Source: Desulfolutivibrio sulfodismutans DSM 3696
GTDB lineage: Bacteria > Desulfobacterota > Desulfovibrionia > Desulfovibrionales > Desulfovibrionaceae
DNA length: 64,000 bases
Assembly (NCBI RefSeq): GCF_013376455.1
Contig: NZ_CP045504.1
Location: forward strand, 806,001-870,000
Direction: 5' to 3'
The position numbers and the translations under genes were made by a program. The notes beneath the pieces are model-generated. The model had not been told where the DNA came from. It saw only the letters and a program-made list of their open reading frames with translations, and did no database searches. Positions 34,444 to 41,724 of the stretch are shown here, piece by piece (positions within the stretch are counted from its first letter, which is position 1; the number at the start of each line of letters is the position of its first letter).

Positions 34444-36555
34444 ATGCAGGAAACGTACACGGCACGGGAGATCGCGGAGGCGTTAGGCCTTGGTGAAAGG
34501 GCGATCCGCAAGCGCGCCAATAAGGAACGTTGGTCCGTGCAATTGGCAGGGCATGGAAAGTCCTGGCGTACCATCGCGTATGTTGCTGCCTCCCTCCCCG
34601 CAGACGTCCGCGCGGCCATCATCGCCCACGAGGCCCAGAACCTTCCGGCATCTCCCGACCCGTCTGAACCGGCCCTGAGCGAGGCGCAACGCGCCAAGGC
34701 CCTGGCCAAGGCGGACCTTGTGCGGCTGTACGTCGAGGCCCTGACCAGGGCCCCGCACGGAAACAAGACCGCCGCCCGCGATGGATTCATGACCGCCTAC
34801 CACGCCGGGGCTTGGCCACGGCTGCTGGCCTTGCTCGGGCGCACCTCCTGGAAGAGCATCGAACGTTGGAAGCTGACCAGCTCGGCAACCGGTTCCGCCC
34901 TGCGGCTGGCGGATACGCGCGGCGGACAACGGGTGGCGTCGAAGCTGACGGAGCGGCATTGTCAGCTTTTGCTCAATCTGGCGCGGCATCCCAACAAGCC
35001 GTGCATCTCCGAGGTGTGCCGGATGGCCCGCGAGGCCTTTAAGGCCGCCGGGCTCCCTGATTGCCACGATGTGACCATGCGCCGGTTCCTGGAACGCTGG
35101 TCCCGACAGAACTACGGGGAATGGATCTTTGCCCGCGAGGGCAAGAAGGCCTGGAACGACAAGTGCTGCCCGTACATCGAGCGCGACTATTCCAAGATCG
35201 CGGTGGGCGACATCCTGGTGGCCGACGGCCACGCCCTGAATTTCGAGATACTTGACCCCGAGACCGGCCAGGGGCGTCGAATGGAACTGGTCCTCTGGTA
35301 CGACATGGCCAGTTCCTATCCCTGCGGTTGGGAAATTCTGCCCACGGAAAACGTGCGGTCCATTGCCGCCGCCTTTCGCCGGGCTTGCATGCGGCTCGGG
35401 AGCTTCCCCAAGGTCGCCTATCTGGACAACGGAAAGGCCTTCAAGGCGCGCTTTTTCACGGGCATCGACCTTTCCCAGACCGGCCTTTCGGGGGTGTTCA
35501 CCGAGCTTGGCGTGGAACCGCTCTTCGCATGGCCCTACCACGGCCAATCCAAAACCATCGAGAGATTTTTCGAAACCTTCGGCGAGCTGGAACGGTGGGT
35601 TCCGTCCTATGTCGGGACCGGGATCGACAGCAAACCGCCTCGGCTCATGCGGGGCGAGAAGCTGCACCGCAAGGTGTATGACGCCTCGGGCGGACGCCCC
35701 CTGACTCTCGAAGAGGCCCATACGGCCATCGCCATCTGGTTCGACGCCTACGCCGAACGGCCCCAGCGCGGACATCTGAAGGGCCAAGCGCCTCGCGACG
35801 TTTTCGAGGCCGGACGCGGATCGGGATTGACGGACGCGGACATGCAAAAGCTGCGCATGTGCATGCTGTCCAAGAGCGTCCGCAGCATCGACCGCAACGG
35901 CGTCAGCCTGCACGGGAAGCACTACTACCATCCGCTTTTGCATCATCTGCGGCACAAGGTGCTGGTCAGATACGACGACCAGGGCCGGGATTCCATCCTG
36001 ATTTACGACGAGGCCGGAAAGCAGTTCATCTGCGAGGCGACGCCGCGCAAAAGCGTGCATCCGGCGGCCCGAATCCTTGGAAATGCCGAGGATCAGGCCA
36101 TCCTGGCCGAGGAAATCGGCCTGAAGAAAGCCCTGGAGCATCAGGTTACGGCCAACGCACGCGCATTCTTGAAAGAGGTGGTCCTGCCGGAGACGCAATC
36201 GCGGATGCGGCTGATCGAGGCCAAAAAGACCGTCCCTGCGGCCGTGCCTGCGCCGAAGGCCCCAGACGTGGTGCGCATCGAAGAAGGCAAGTCGGCGGCT
36301 CGGGCCAAGCTGGCCGAGGCCCCGGCTTATGTGCCCCCGGCGCAAATTCCCGCCATCACCACGGAGCTTGATCGCTACGAATACCTTTTCAATCTGGCTG
36401 TCCGGGACGGCGTGGCCTTGCGCGAGGCCGACGCCGACTGGATGGCCCGCTACGAGCAGACCGGGGAGTACGCTGCCTGCGCACGCGGCAGATACGAGCA
36501 ATTGCGGCAGGTGTACGCGCGCCGCCGCGCCATAGCCAACGGGGGGGTGTCATGA
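34444..36555 (+). CDS. MuA-type DDE transposase
   Basis: The start at 34444 follows gggaaaggg and gives 703 residues (Mu A has 663). The N-terminal domain (about 1-60) is the winged-helix enhancer-binding region (YTAREIAEALGLGERAIRKR). An end-binding domain follows, then the RNase H-like catalytic core with Asp261 (VADGHALNF), Asp328 (YLDNGKAF) and Glu373 (KTIERFFETF), then the beta-barrel. All three metal-binding residues are present. It cuts and joins phage ends during integration and replicative transposition. It overlaps muB by 4 nt. Confidence 0.97.
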   Translation: MQETYTAREIAEALGLGERAIRKRANKERWSVQLAGHGKSWRTIAYVAASLPADVRAAIIAHEAQNLPASPDPSEPALSEAQRAKALAKADLVRLYVEALTRAPHGNKTAARDGFMTAYHAGAWPRLLALLGRTSWKSIERWKLTSSATGSALRLADTRGGQRVASKLTERHCQLLLNLARHPNKPCISEVCRMAREAFKAAGLPDCHDVTMRRFLERWSRQNYGEWIFAREGKKAWNDKCCPYIERDYSKIAVGDILVADGHALNFEILDPETGQGRRMELVLWYDMASSYPCGWEILPTENVRSIAAAFRRACMRLGSFPKVAYLDNGKAFKARFFTGIDLSQTGLSGVFTELGVEPLFAWPYHGQSKTIERFFETFGELERWVPSYVGTGIDSKPPRLMRGEKLHRKVYDASGGRPLTLEEAHTAIAIWFDAYAERPQRGHLKGQAPRDVFEAGRGSGLTDADMQKLRMCMLSKSVRSIDRNGVSLHGKHYYHPLLHHLRHKVLVRYDDQGRDSILIYDEAGKQFICEATPRKSVHPAARILGNAEDQAILAEEIGLKKALEHQVTANARAFLKEVVLPETQSRMRLIEAKKTVPAAVPAPKAPDVVRIEEGKSAARAKLAEAPAYVPPAQIPAITTELDRYEYLFNLAVRDGVALREADADWMARYEQTGEYAACARGRYEQLRQVYARRRAIANGGVS

Positions 36556-37271
36556 AGTCGGTATTTATCGAGACCAAAAACGTGGCCGCGTTTCGTCGCG
36601 CGGTGCTGTCCGTCGAGGACACCGAGCGCGGCCAGCCCGGATTCGTGCTGGCCTGGGGCCAGGCCGGAAGGGGCAAGACCTTCGCGGCCCGGAACAGCCA
36701 TGCCGAGCGCGGCGGGGTCTACCTGTCGGCCTGGGAGGCCATGAGCCATGCGGCGTTTCTGTCCCGGCTGCACTTCGAGGCCACGGGAGCCAAGGGGCCC
36801 CATGCCGCCCACGCCTGCAAGGTGCGGATCATCGAAGTTCTGGAGAAGCGGCGGATGCAAGGCGTGGCCACCACCATCTACATGGACGAGGCGGACAGGC
36901 TGCCGTTCGGCCTGATCGAACACCTGCGGGACATCCACGAGGCCACGGGCGCAGCGGTCATCCTGATCGGCGAGGAGGAACTCCTCGGCCTTCTGTCGCA
37001 ACGCCGCCGCATCTGGTCACGGGTCACGCAAGAGGTTTCGTTCGTCGCGGCGGACGATGGGGACATCGCCAGCTTCGCCATGGAGGCGGCGGGGCTGGAT
37101 CTGACGCCCCAGGCCACGGCCATGATCCGCACCACGTCCGACGGTGACATGCGTCTGGTGCGCAACATGGTGCAGCTCCTGGAACAGGCGGCCAGGGCGC
37201 GGGAGACGGGTCTGGTCGACGATGCAATGGTCGCGGCGATCCAGAAGACGAAGTCCTGGAGGCGGTCATGA
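36552..37271 (+). CDS. MuB-type transposition ATPase
   Basis: The 239-residue AAA+ protein has Walker A GQAGRGKT (36-43) and Walker B TIYMDEAD (108-115). It is shorter than Mu B (312 residues) and lacks the N-terminal HTH. It selects target DNA and activates the transposase. It overlaps both its neighbours by 4 nt (ATGA), so it is translationally coupled. Confidence 0.93.
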   Translation: MKSVFIETKNVAAFRRAVLSVEDTERGQPGFVLAWGQAGRGKTFAARNSHAERGGVYLSAWEAMSHAAFLSRLHFEATGAKGPHAAHACKVRIIEVLEKRRMQGVATTIYMDEADRLPFGLIEHLRDIHEATGAAVILIGEEELLGLLSQRRRIWSRVTQEVSFVAADDGDIASFAMEAAGLDLTPQATAMIRTTSDGDMRLVRNMVQLLEQAARARETGLVDDAMVAAIQKTKSWRRS

Positions 37272-37903
37272 AAAACACCCCGGAGGCGGATCGTGTGCGT
37301 CTTGTCATTCAAGGGTTGTCGGTCGGCGGCAAGCAACCCGTGCCCTACCCTCTCATCTACGAGGCCTTGGCCTGCGCTGACGAACCCGCCAAGGCACGGG
37401 TGCGTCGGCTAATAAACGAAATGGTCAAACGGCGAGAACTGATTCGGGTCGAGGATGGCGTCATCCGGTTCAATCCCGACACTGATGAGAAACGCCAGGG
37501 AGAGTTCTATCACCGCATTTGGCGGGCAATCAGATCGGCGAAACCCGGATTTTCCTACCACGACTTGGCCAGCGTCGCATGCGTGTCCTACGACCATGTA
37601 CGCAAGTACAGCCAATGGCTGGCCGATGCGGGCTATCTGGAGCGCCACGGCATGCGCTCCCAGGCGTACCTCTTCCGGGCCACGGAGGCCGCAAAGAACC
37701 GCGTGGATACACCCTGGCCGCCTCGAAAAATCCGTGATCCGTTCGAGGCTGAAAAGCGGTCCTCGCTTGAGATCGTACGGCTGTTTTTGACCCATGACCT
37801 CTACCAGCCAGCCATCAAGAAAAAGATCGTCGCCAATTGCCGGGTCATCCTGGCCCGCTTTGAGAAGGAGGACGACGCCGATGAATCCGAAGCAGTTGAT
37901 TGA
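37268..37903 (+). CDS. Early phage protein with winged-helix features
   Basis: The 211-residue protein has two helix-turn-helix-like stretches: ARVRRLINEMVKRRELIRVE (about 38-57) and ASVACVSYDHVRKYSQWLAD (about 98-117). It overlaps muB by 4 nt. I do not recognise a named family. A role in phage DNA metabolism or regulation is likely from its position. Confidence 0.7.
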   Translation: MKNTPEADRVRLVIQGLSVGGKQPVPYPLIYEALACADEPAKARVRRLINEMVKRRELIRVEDGVIRFNPDTDEKRQGEFYHRIWRAIRSAKPGFSYHDLASVACVSYDHVRKYSQWLADAGYLERHGMRSQAYLFRATEAAKNRVDTPWPPRKIRDPFEAEKRSSLEIVRLFLTHDLYQPAIKKKIVANCRVILARFEKEDDADESEAVD

Positions 37904-38075
37904 GGAGGCCCTGGCCGAACTCGGGCAGGTGCCGGGTATGGGCGGGGATGTGACCGCGATCCGCGAGGCCGCGTCCCGGGCCCGGAACAGCCTGCGCCGG
38001 GCGCATGCCATCCTGGCCCCGGCCCGACCCGGGAAATTGCTGGATATGCGCCAACGCAAGGAGGTGCGGGGATGA
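37881..38075 (+). CDS. Small early phage protein
   Basis: The 64-residue helical protein (MNPKQLIEEALAELGQV...) starts 23 bases inside the previous gene after ggagg with 9-nt spacing and overlaps the next gene by 4 nt. No family recognised. Confidence 0.6.
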   Translation: MNPKQLIEEALAELGQVPGMGGDVTAIREAASRARNSLRRAHAILAPARPGKLLDMRQRKEVRG

Positions 38076-38446
38076 GCGACAACAGCGAAACCGTCAAGGC
38101 CAGGCTCCTGGCGGAATTGACGCGTCACATCGGACGCCCCCGGGCCATCGGCATGGGCGAGTTGCACGAGAAGGTGCTCGGGCGGCCTGCGGGCAATCGG
38201 ATCAACGGCACCCGGCGGCTGCGCAAGTTGATCACGGAATTGCGGGAGGATGGCGTGGCCATCTGCTCCACGGCGGAGACGGACGGAGGCGGGTACTACC
38301 TGGCCTCGCCAGGCGGCAGCGAATTCGAGCGCTACTGCGCGGGACTTCGGGCCGCCGGGCTGCGCAAGCTGGCCCTGGAGGCCAGGATTCGCCGCCGGAC
38401 GCTGCCGGGCATCCTCAGCGAAATTCAACTGGAACTGCGGCCGTGA
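38072..38446 (+). CDS. Winged-helix-like early phage protein
   Basis: The 124-residue protein reads like a single winged helix. GMGELHEKVLGRPAGNRING, then RRLRKLITELREDGVAICST, then a GGGYYLA wing. It is coupled to both neighbours by 4-nt overlaps. It may regulate phage genes; the target is unknown. Confidence 0.65.
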   Translation: MSDNSETVKARLLAELTRHIGRPRAIGMGELHEKVLGRPAGNRINGTRRLRKLITELREDGVAICSTAETDGGGYYLASPGGSEFERYCAGLRAAGLRKLALEARIRRRTLPGILSEIQLELRP

Positions 38447-38631
38447 CCAGGATGGCCGGGGATTGGCCGCCGTCACCCCGGCAATGCGACGTGGTGTGTA
38501 CGCCGTGGAACGGCAGGCGATGCACCTGGCCGGACGTGCGCTGGCTGTCAGGCAAGAATTGCGCCTGCTACTGGGACGGCATCCGAGATGAATTTGCAAG
38601 GGCCTATCAGACGTTGCGCAGGGAGAAATGA
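38443..38631 (+). CDS. Small Cys/Trp-rich early phage protein
   Basis: A GTG start overlapping the previous stop gives 62 residues with four cysteines (CDVVCTPWNGRRC ... NCACYW) that could bind zinc. It overlaps gam by 4 nt. The function is unknown. Confidence 0.55.
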   Translation: MTRMAGDWPPSPRQCDVVCTPWNGRRCTWPDVRWLSGKNCACYWDGIRDEFARAYQTLRREK

Positions 38632-39098
38632 TGGAAAAACAGGCGATACTGGACCAGGGCGAAGAGCTGCTTGGCAGGCTGGCCAGGGCCGAGACGGAAC
38701 GGGACGCCGTGGCGATGGAATACGCCAGGGCGCAGGAGAGCCTGAAGGCAGTGTATGCCGGAAAACTACAGCCGCTTGTCGAGAAGGTCAAAGCCCTGGG
38801 CAAGAACATCCCCCGGTTTGCCAAGAAACACCACACCACACTTTTCAAGGAGTCCGATCTGGTGACGCTGCCCTCGGGGGAGCTGCGTTACGCGGAATCG
38901 AAGGCGGTGGTCCACGGCCGGTCGGTCACAGTCGAGGTGCTGCGGGAGCTTGGCTACCTGGACGGCATCCATGTTGAAGAGTCTGTGGATTGGGATGTCC
39001 TGGACGGCTGGTCGGATGAAAAGCTCCTGGCGGCCGGGACCAATCGTAAGGACGTCAAGGCATACACCTGGGAACTGAAACGGGAGGAACAGTCATGA
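38628..39098 (+). CDS. gam: Mu Gam-like host-nuclease inhibitor
   Basis: The 156-residue protein has a long N-terminal coiled coil (about 5-60) and the Gam core: FKESDLVTLPSGELRYAES, then VTVEVLRELGYLDGI. Mu Gam is related to Ku and binds DNA ends, protecting them from RecBCD-type exonucleases. It is followed directly by the HU-like gene (4-nt overlap). Confidence 0.9.
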   Translation: MMEKQAILDQGEELLGRLARAETERDAVAMEYARAQESLKAVYAGKLQPLVEKVKALGKNIPRFAKKHHTTLFKESDLVTLPSGELRYAESKAVVHGRSVTVEVLRELGYLDGIHVEESVDWDVLDGWSDEKLLAAGTNRKDVKAYTWELKREEQS

Positions 39099-39391
39099 CC
39101 AAGCTGGAGTTGATCATGCGAGTCAAGGCGCGCCTGGCGGCGGACCAAAAGACCAAACACGTTCACGAGGCGTCGGTCATCGGCTTTGTGCTGGACGCCC
39201 TGGGCGCGGAAGGCCGGTCGATCCTGTCGGCGGGCGGCGAGATGCCCCTGCCCGGTTTGGGCAGCATCAAGACCAAGGAGCGCGCGGCCAGAAAAGGACG
39301 CAATCCTCGAACCGGCGAACCCGTGGCGGTTCCGGCCAAGCGGACGGTGAAGCTTGAGCCGGGCAAGGCCCTGCGGGAAGCGTTGAACTAA
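39095..39391 (+). CDS. HU/IHF-family DNA-bending protein
   Basis: The 98-residue length and the pattern match HU/IHF: MTKLELIMRVKARL, an A-x-x-V-I-G-F-V-L-D helix, L-P-G-L-G-S-I-K-T-K-x-R, then A-R-K-G-R-N-P-R-T-G-E-P-V-x-[VI]-P (the DNA-contacting arm with its proline). Mu transposition needs host HU/IHF, so a phage-borne copy would make the transpososome less host-dependent (inference). Confidence 0.92.
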   Translation: MTKLELIMRVKARLAADQKTKHVHEASVIGFVLDALGAEGRSILSAGGEMPLPGLGSIKTKERAARKGRNPRTGEPVAVPAKRTVKLEPGKALREALN

Positions 39392-39403
39392 AGGGGGTTT
39401 GAC

Positions 39404-39538
39404 GTGGAAGACATCGACTTTGCGGCCGTGGCCATGCTGATCGAAAACCATTGGGACGAATTCGTCGAGCACAGCGGCGATGAGGAGTCCGCCCAGAAAT
39501 CCCTGGACGCGGTGAAACGTGCCGGAGGGTTGGCCTAA
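39404..39538 (+). CDS. 44-residue acidic protein
   Basis: GTG start after aaaggggg; 44 residues rich in Asp/Glu (MEDIDFAAVAMLIENHWDEF...). Its TAA stop (39,536-39,538) is immediately followed by hammerhead ribozyme 1. No family recognised. Confidence 0.5.
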   Translation: MEDIDFAAVAMLIENHWDEFVEHSGDEESAQKSLDAVKRAGGLA

Positions 39539-39539
39539 C

Positions 39540-39598
39540 GCGAAACCGCCCTGCGGGGCGGTCGTCGGACGGTGGCGCGTCCGGCCTGATGAGCAGCC
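39540..39598 (+). ncRNA. Type II hammerhead ribozyme, copy 1
   Basis: All conserved core elements are present in permuted type II order. GAAA is at 39,542-39,545. Stem III is ccgccc/gggcgg, closed by a UGCG tetraloop of the UNCG class. The cleavage triplet GUC ends at 39,563. Stem I is gtcggacg/cgtccggc (8 bp, loop gtggcg), and CUGAUGA is at 39,586-39,592. Stem II is open and short: G-C and C-G next to the core. Cleavage is expected after C39,563. The loop I sequence GGC could pair with the conserved GCC at 39,596-39,598, giving the loop-to-tail contact known to speed natural hammerheads (inference). Confidence 0.93.
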
Positions 39599-39612
39599 GA
39601 GGGGGATGAAAT

Positions 39613-39882
39613 ATGGCCGAGTATGTGCCGGTGCCAATTGAGGCAGCAAAGCGGATAGCCGAGGACTATGACAAGGAACAGGTCATTATCATCGCGTATG
39701 ACGACAAGCATCAACTCAAGCACTGCACAACGTATGGAAAAACCTTGCGTGATGCTGCTCTTGCCGCCGCTGTCGGTGCCCACTTGAAAGCATGGCTCGG
39801 GTTTCCGGAGGAGTACTGCAAGGTGCTTCCGGCGCGAGTACTCAAAGCCATTGAAGCATTCGAAGCAAATGAAGAGAAATAA
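39613..39882 (+). CDS. Ribozyme-cassette gene 1, unknown function
   Basis: The 89-residue protein (MAEYVPVPIEAAKRIAEDYD...) begins 13 nt after the purine-rich tail of ribozyme 1 (gccgaggggga), which serves as ribosome binding site. The sequence has an alternating beta/alpha pattern (QVIIIAYDDKHQLKHCTTYG then a long helix). It has no signal peptide and no recognised family. Its stop is just 3 nt before the first base of ribozyme 2's core. Confidence 0.7.
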   Translation: MAEYVPVPIEAAKRIAEDYDKEQVIIIAYDDKHQLKHCTTYGKTLRDAALAAAVGAHLKAWLGFPEEYCKVLPARVLKAIEAFEANEEK

Positions 39883-39942
39883 TGCGAAACCGCCCTGCGG
39901 GGCGGTCGTCGGGACGTGGCGGTCCCGGCCTGATGAGCAGCC
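39883..39942 (+). ncRNA. Type II hammerhead ribozyme, copy 2
   Basis: The architecture is that of copy 1, with GAAA 39,886-39,889, stem III plus UGCG loop, GUC ending at 39,907 (cleavage site) and CUGAUGA 39,930-39,936. Stem I is gtcgggac/gtcccggc. Compared with copy 1, three base pairs changed on both sides (A-U to G-C, C-G to A-U, G-C to C-G), while the 6-nt loop gtggcg did not. This is strong covariation support. Stem II has three pairs here (tgc/gca). Confidence 0.94.
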
Positions 39943-39954
39943 GAGGAGAGACAC

Positions 39955-40206
39955 ATGGCCGTCGCATATTGCTTCACCAACGGAGTGGTTCGCATCAACG
40001 AGACGTGCCCGGACGGTGCGCTCCCAATAGCTAGTGGCGATGCGTGTCAACTCCAGCGTGCCGTCCGTGATCTTGCGGTGCATGCATGGGATGGCGTGAT
40101 TATGCTCGTTCCAAACCTTGCCTTGGCACAGGATGATAGTGCGAAAGTGGCCGCTGTGCTGGATTTCTCACGGCGCGTCGAACAAAGCCTGCGCCGGGAG
40201 CAGTAG
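39955..40206 (+). CDS. Ribozyme-cassette gene 2, unknown function
   Basis: The 83-residue protein (MAVAYCFTNGVVRINETCPD...) starts 12 nt after the ribozyme 2 tail, which again supplies the ribosome binding site (ccgaggaga). It has a beta-rich N-terminus and a helical C-terminus. No family recognised. Confidence 0.65.
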   Translation: MAVAYCFTNGVVRINETCPDGALPIASGDACQLQRAVRDLAVHAWDGVIMLVPNLALAQDDSAKVAAVLDFSRRVEQSLRREQ

Positions 40207-40219
40207 GAGGAGGTGTCGA

Positions 40220-40429
40220 ATGGGCGGGTTCTCATGCACATGCGAGGAACGAAAGAAACCATTGAATGAACGTGCGTGGTTTGTTTTTAAGAGAAGATAC
40301 CATTGCTCTGCATTCTCTGGATACCATGCAACGCGAAGCGATTACAGCAGTGTGAGTTGTAGGAGATGTGGTCGTGTCTGGAGAACAAAAGCAAAGTACG
40401 TCTTCGATTTACCAGACGGAAGGCTTTAG
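40220..40429 (+). CDS. Small zinc-ribbon-like phage protein
   Basis: The 69-residue product has C-x-C near its start (GGFSCTCEERKKP) and C-x-x-C later (SVSCRRCGRVWR), a likely zinc site. The ATG follows gaggagg by 6-8 nt. The TAG stop at 40,427-40,429 overlaps the first base of ribozyme 3. It shares a cassette with the preceding gene. Confidence 0.65.
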   Translation: MGGFSCTCEERKKPLNERAWFVFKRRYHCSAFSGYHATRSDYSSVSCRRCGRVWRTKAKYVFDLPDGRL

Positions 40430-40487
40430 CGAAACCGCCCTGCGGGGCGGTCGTCGGACGGTGGCGCGTCCGGCCTGATGAGCAGCC
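40429..40487 (+). ncRNA. Type II hammerhead ribozyme, copy 3
   Basis: GAAA 40,431-40,434, stem III ccgccc/gggcgg with UGCG loop, GUC ending at 40,452 (cleavage site), stem I 40,453-40,474 identical to copy 1, and CUGAUGA 40,475-40,481. Stem II next to the core is gc/gc. The GCC tail (40,485-40,487) that could contact loop I is conserved. The tail changes to agagga, which serves as ribosome binding site for the next gene. Confidence 0.93.
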
Positions 40488-40499
40488 AGAGGAATCACC

Positions 40500-40919
40500 A
40501 TGCGCATCTACATCGCCGCATCCTGGAAACATCAGCACGCCGTCGAGATGCTGGCCGAAAGGCTTACAGACGATGGCCACGACGTCGTGTCCTTTATCGC
40601 CGAGGCCCGGCGAACTGAGGGGAACAATGTCGTCGCGGCGCTCGACAGAGAAGACTGGATCATGTCGCCCGATGGCGAGCGGCGCTTTCGCTATGATCTG
40701 GACGGGGCCTGCCGCTCCGACGTGGTCATCTACCTGGGACCGTCGGGCACCGACGCCTGGGCCGAGGTCGGCGCGGCGTATGCCTGCGGCGTGCCGATCC
40801 TGGGGCTGTGGGCCAAGGGCGAAAGCGCCGGGCTCATGCGCCGCATGGTGTCACGTTGGTTCACGGACTATCGCACGTTGCTGGCCAGCCTCGCTGATCG
40901 CGAGCATGCGGAGTTGTAG
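40500..40919 (+). CDS. Nucleoside 2-deoxyribosyltransferase-like protein
   Basis: The 139-residue protein resembles the NDT/DNPH family fold: MRIYIAASWKHQHAVEML at the start, a D-x-x-x-x-x-x-S-D-V-V-I-Y-L-G strand, and G-T-D-A-W-A-E-V-G-A-A-Y-A-C-G-V-P-I-L-G with the catalytic-type Glu in AEVG. Members cleave or exchange the base of deoxynucleotides, which could alter phage or host nucleotide pools. It directly follows ribozyme 3, so it belongs to the third cassette. Substrate unknown. Confidence 0.75.
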   Translation: MRIYIAASWKHQHAVEMLAERLTDDGHDVVSFIAEARRTEGNNVVAALDREDWIMSPDGERRFRYDLDGACRSDVVIYLGPSGTDAWAEVGAAYACGVPILGLWAKGESAGLMRRMVSRWFTDYRTLLASLADREHAEL

Positions 40920-40921
40920 CC

Positions 40922-41335
40922 ATGGAATGGCGCACCATCCCGGGATTCCCGGATCATGAAGTAAGCGACTCCGGTATCCTCCGCCGAGTAGGCGGGTACA
41001 TCATGACCAAACACGGCAGAAAGTACCGGTTGTACAATAATGGCCACCACGTCCAGGAAGCATACTACCCATACGAGTTGGTCGAAATGGCCTTCGGCGC
41101 CCGCGAGAACGAGGCGGCTGCTGCGCCCGTGGAGGCCCAGCCTCCGGCAGCGACAGGGGGCGAGACCGAGCCCCAGCCGTGGAGCCCAGAGCTAAGAAGC
41201 GGCCCGGTCTCGATCCCCGTCCCTGCCGCGCCGGATGACGACAGGGACGTCGAGCTTGAGCGCGAAAACCGGGAACTGCGGGCGTTGGTGGCGGAACTTG
41301 AAGCGGAACTGTCGGTCTACAGGGTGGCGATCTGA
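40922..41335 (+). CDS. NUMOD4-domain protein without nuclease
   Basis: The first 30 residues (EWRTIPGFPDHEVSDSGILR) match the NUMOD4 motif normally attached to HNH homing endonucleases. No HNH motif follows; instead there is a Pro/Ala-rich linker and a C-terminal leucine-zipper-like coiled coil (DVELERENRELRALVAELEA). It may be a domesticated DNA-binding remnant of a homing endonuclease. 137 residues. Confidence 0.7.
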   Translation: MEWRTIPGFPDHEVSDSGILRRVGGYIMTKHGRKYRLYNNGHHVQEAYYPYELVEMAFGARENEAAAAPVEAQPPAATGGETEPQPWSPELRSGPVSIPVPAAPDDDRDVELERENRELRALVAELEAELSVYRVAI

Positions 41336-41336
41336 A

Positions 41337-41540
41337 ATGCCTGCCTACGTCACGTCCAAGCGACACAAGGGCCGCATCGTGCTGATGGTCAAGTATTCGC
41401 GCGGTGGCGGCGTCGGCCGCAGGATATGCGCCGACGGCAGCCTGAGCGACCAGGAAGTGTGCCTGGTTCCGGGTGACATCATTGCGGTGAGGCCACTTTT
41501 GCCGGGGTGCGGGCAGCACGAGGAGGAAGACCGTGGATAA
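41337..41540 (+). CDS. Small phage protein, unknown
   Basis: The 67-residue product is basic at the start and beta-rich (HKGRIVLMVKYSRGGGVGRR, then CLVPGDIIAVRPL). Its frame overlaps the next gene by 8 bases. No family recognised. Confidence 0.55.
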   Translation: MPAYVTSKRHKGRIVLMVKYSRGGGVGRRICADGSLSDQEVCLVPGDIIAVRPLLPGCGQHEEEDRG

Positions 41541-41724
41541 GCCGACGCCCAAGGAAGGCTGGGGACAAATCCTGAACTCCCGCAAGGCGCATTATTTCCG
41601 GGGCGGACTGTCGCTGTGCGGGAAGTGGATGGCTGCCCCCCACGGCCTCGATGACAACGACGGTCATCCTGACAACTGCGCCGCGTGCCGACGGCTGCGG
41701 ACCAAGGAGAAAAGCCATGTCTGA
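41533..41724 (+). CDS. Small phage zinc-finger-like protein
   Basis: GTG start; 63 residues with a single C and a C-x-x-C (SLCGKWM ... NCAACRRLR) that may bind zinc together with nearby His. It overlaps both neighbours slightly. Function unknown. Confidence 0.55.
   Translation: MDKPTPKEGWGQILNSRKAHYFRGGLSLCGKWMAAPHGLDDNDGHPDNCAACRRLRTKEKSHV

Noticed and set aside
34483-36501. 672-codon frame antisense to the transposase
   Set aside because: Shadow of the MuA gene; composition is non-protein-like.
38766-38972. Antisense small frame inside gam
   Set aside because: No start signal; overlaps a well supported gene entirely.
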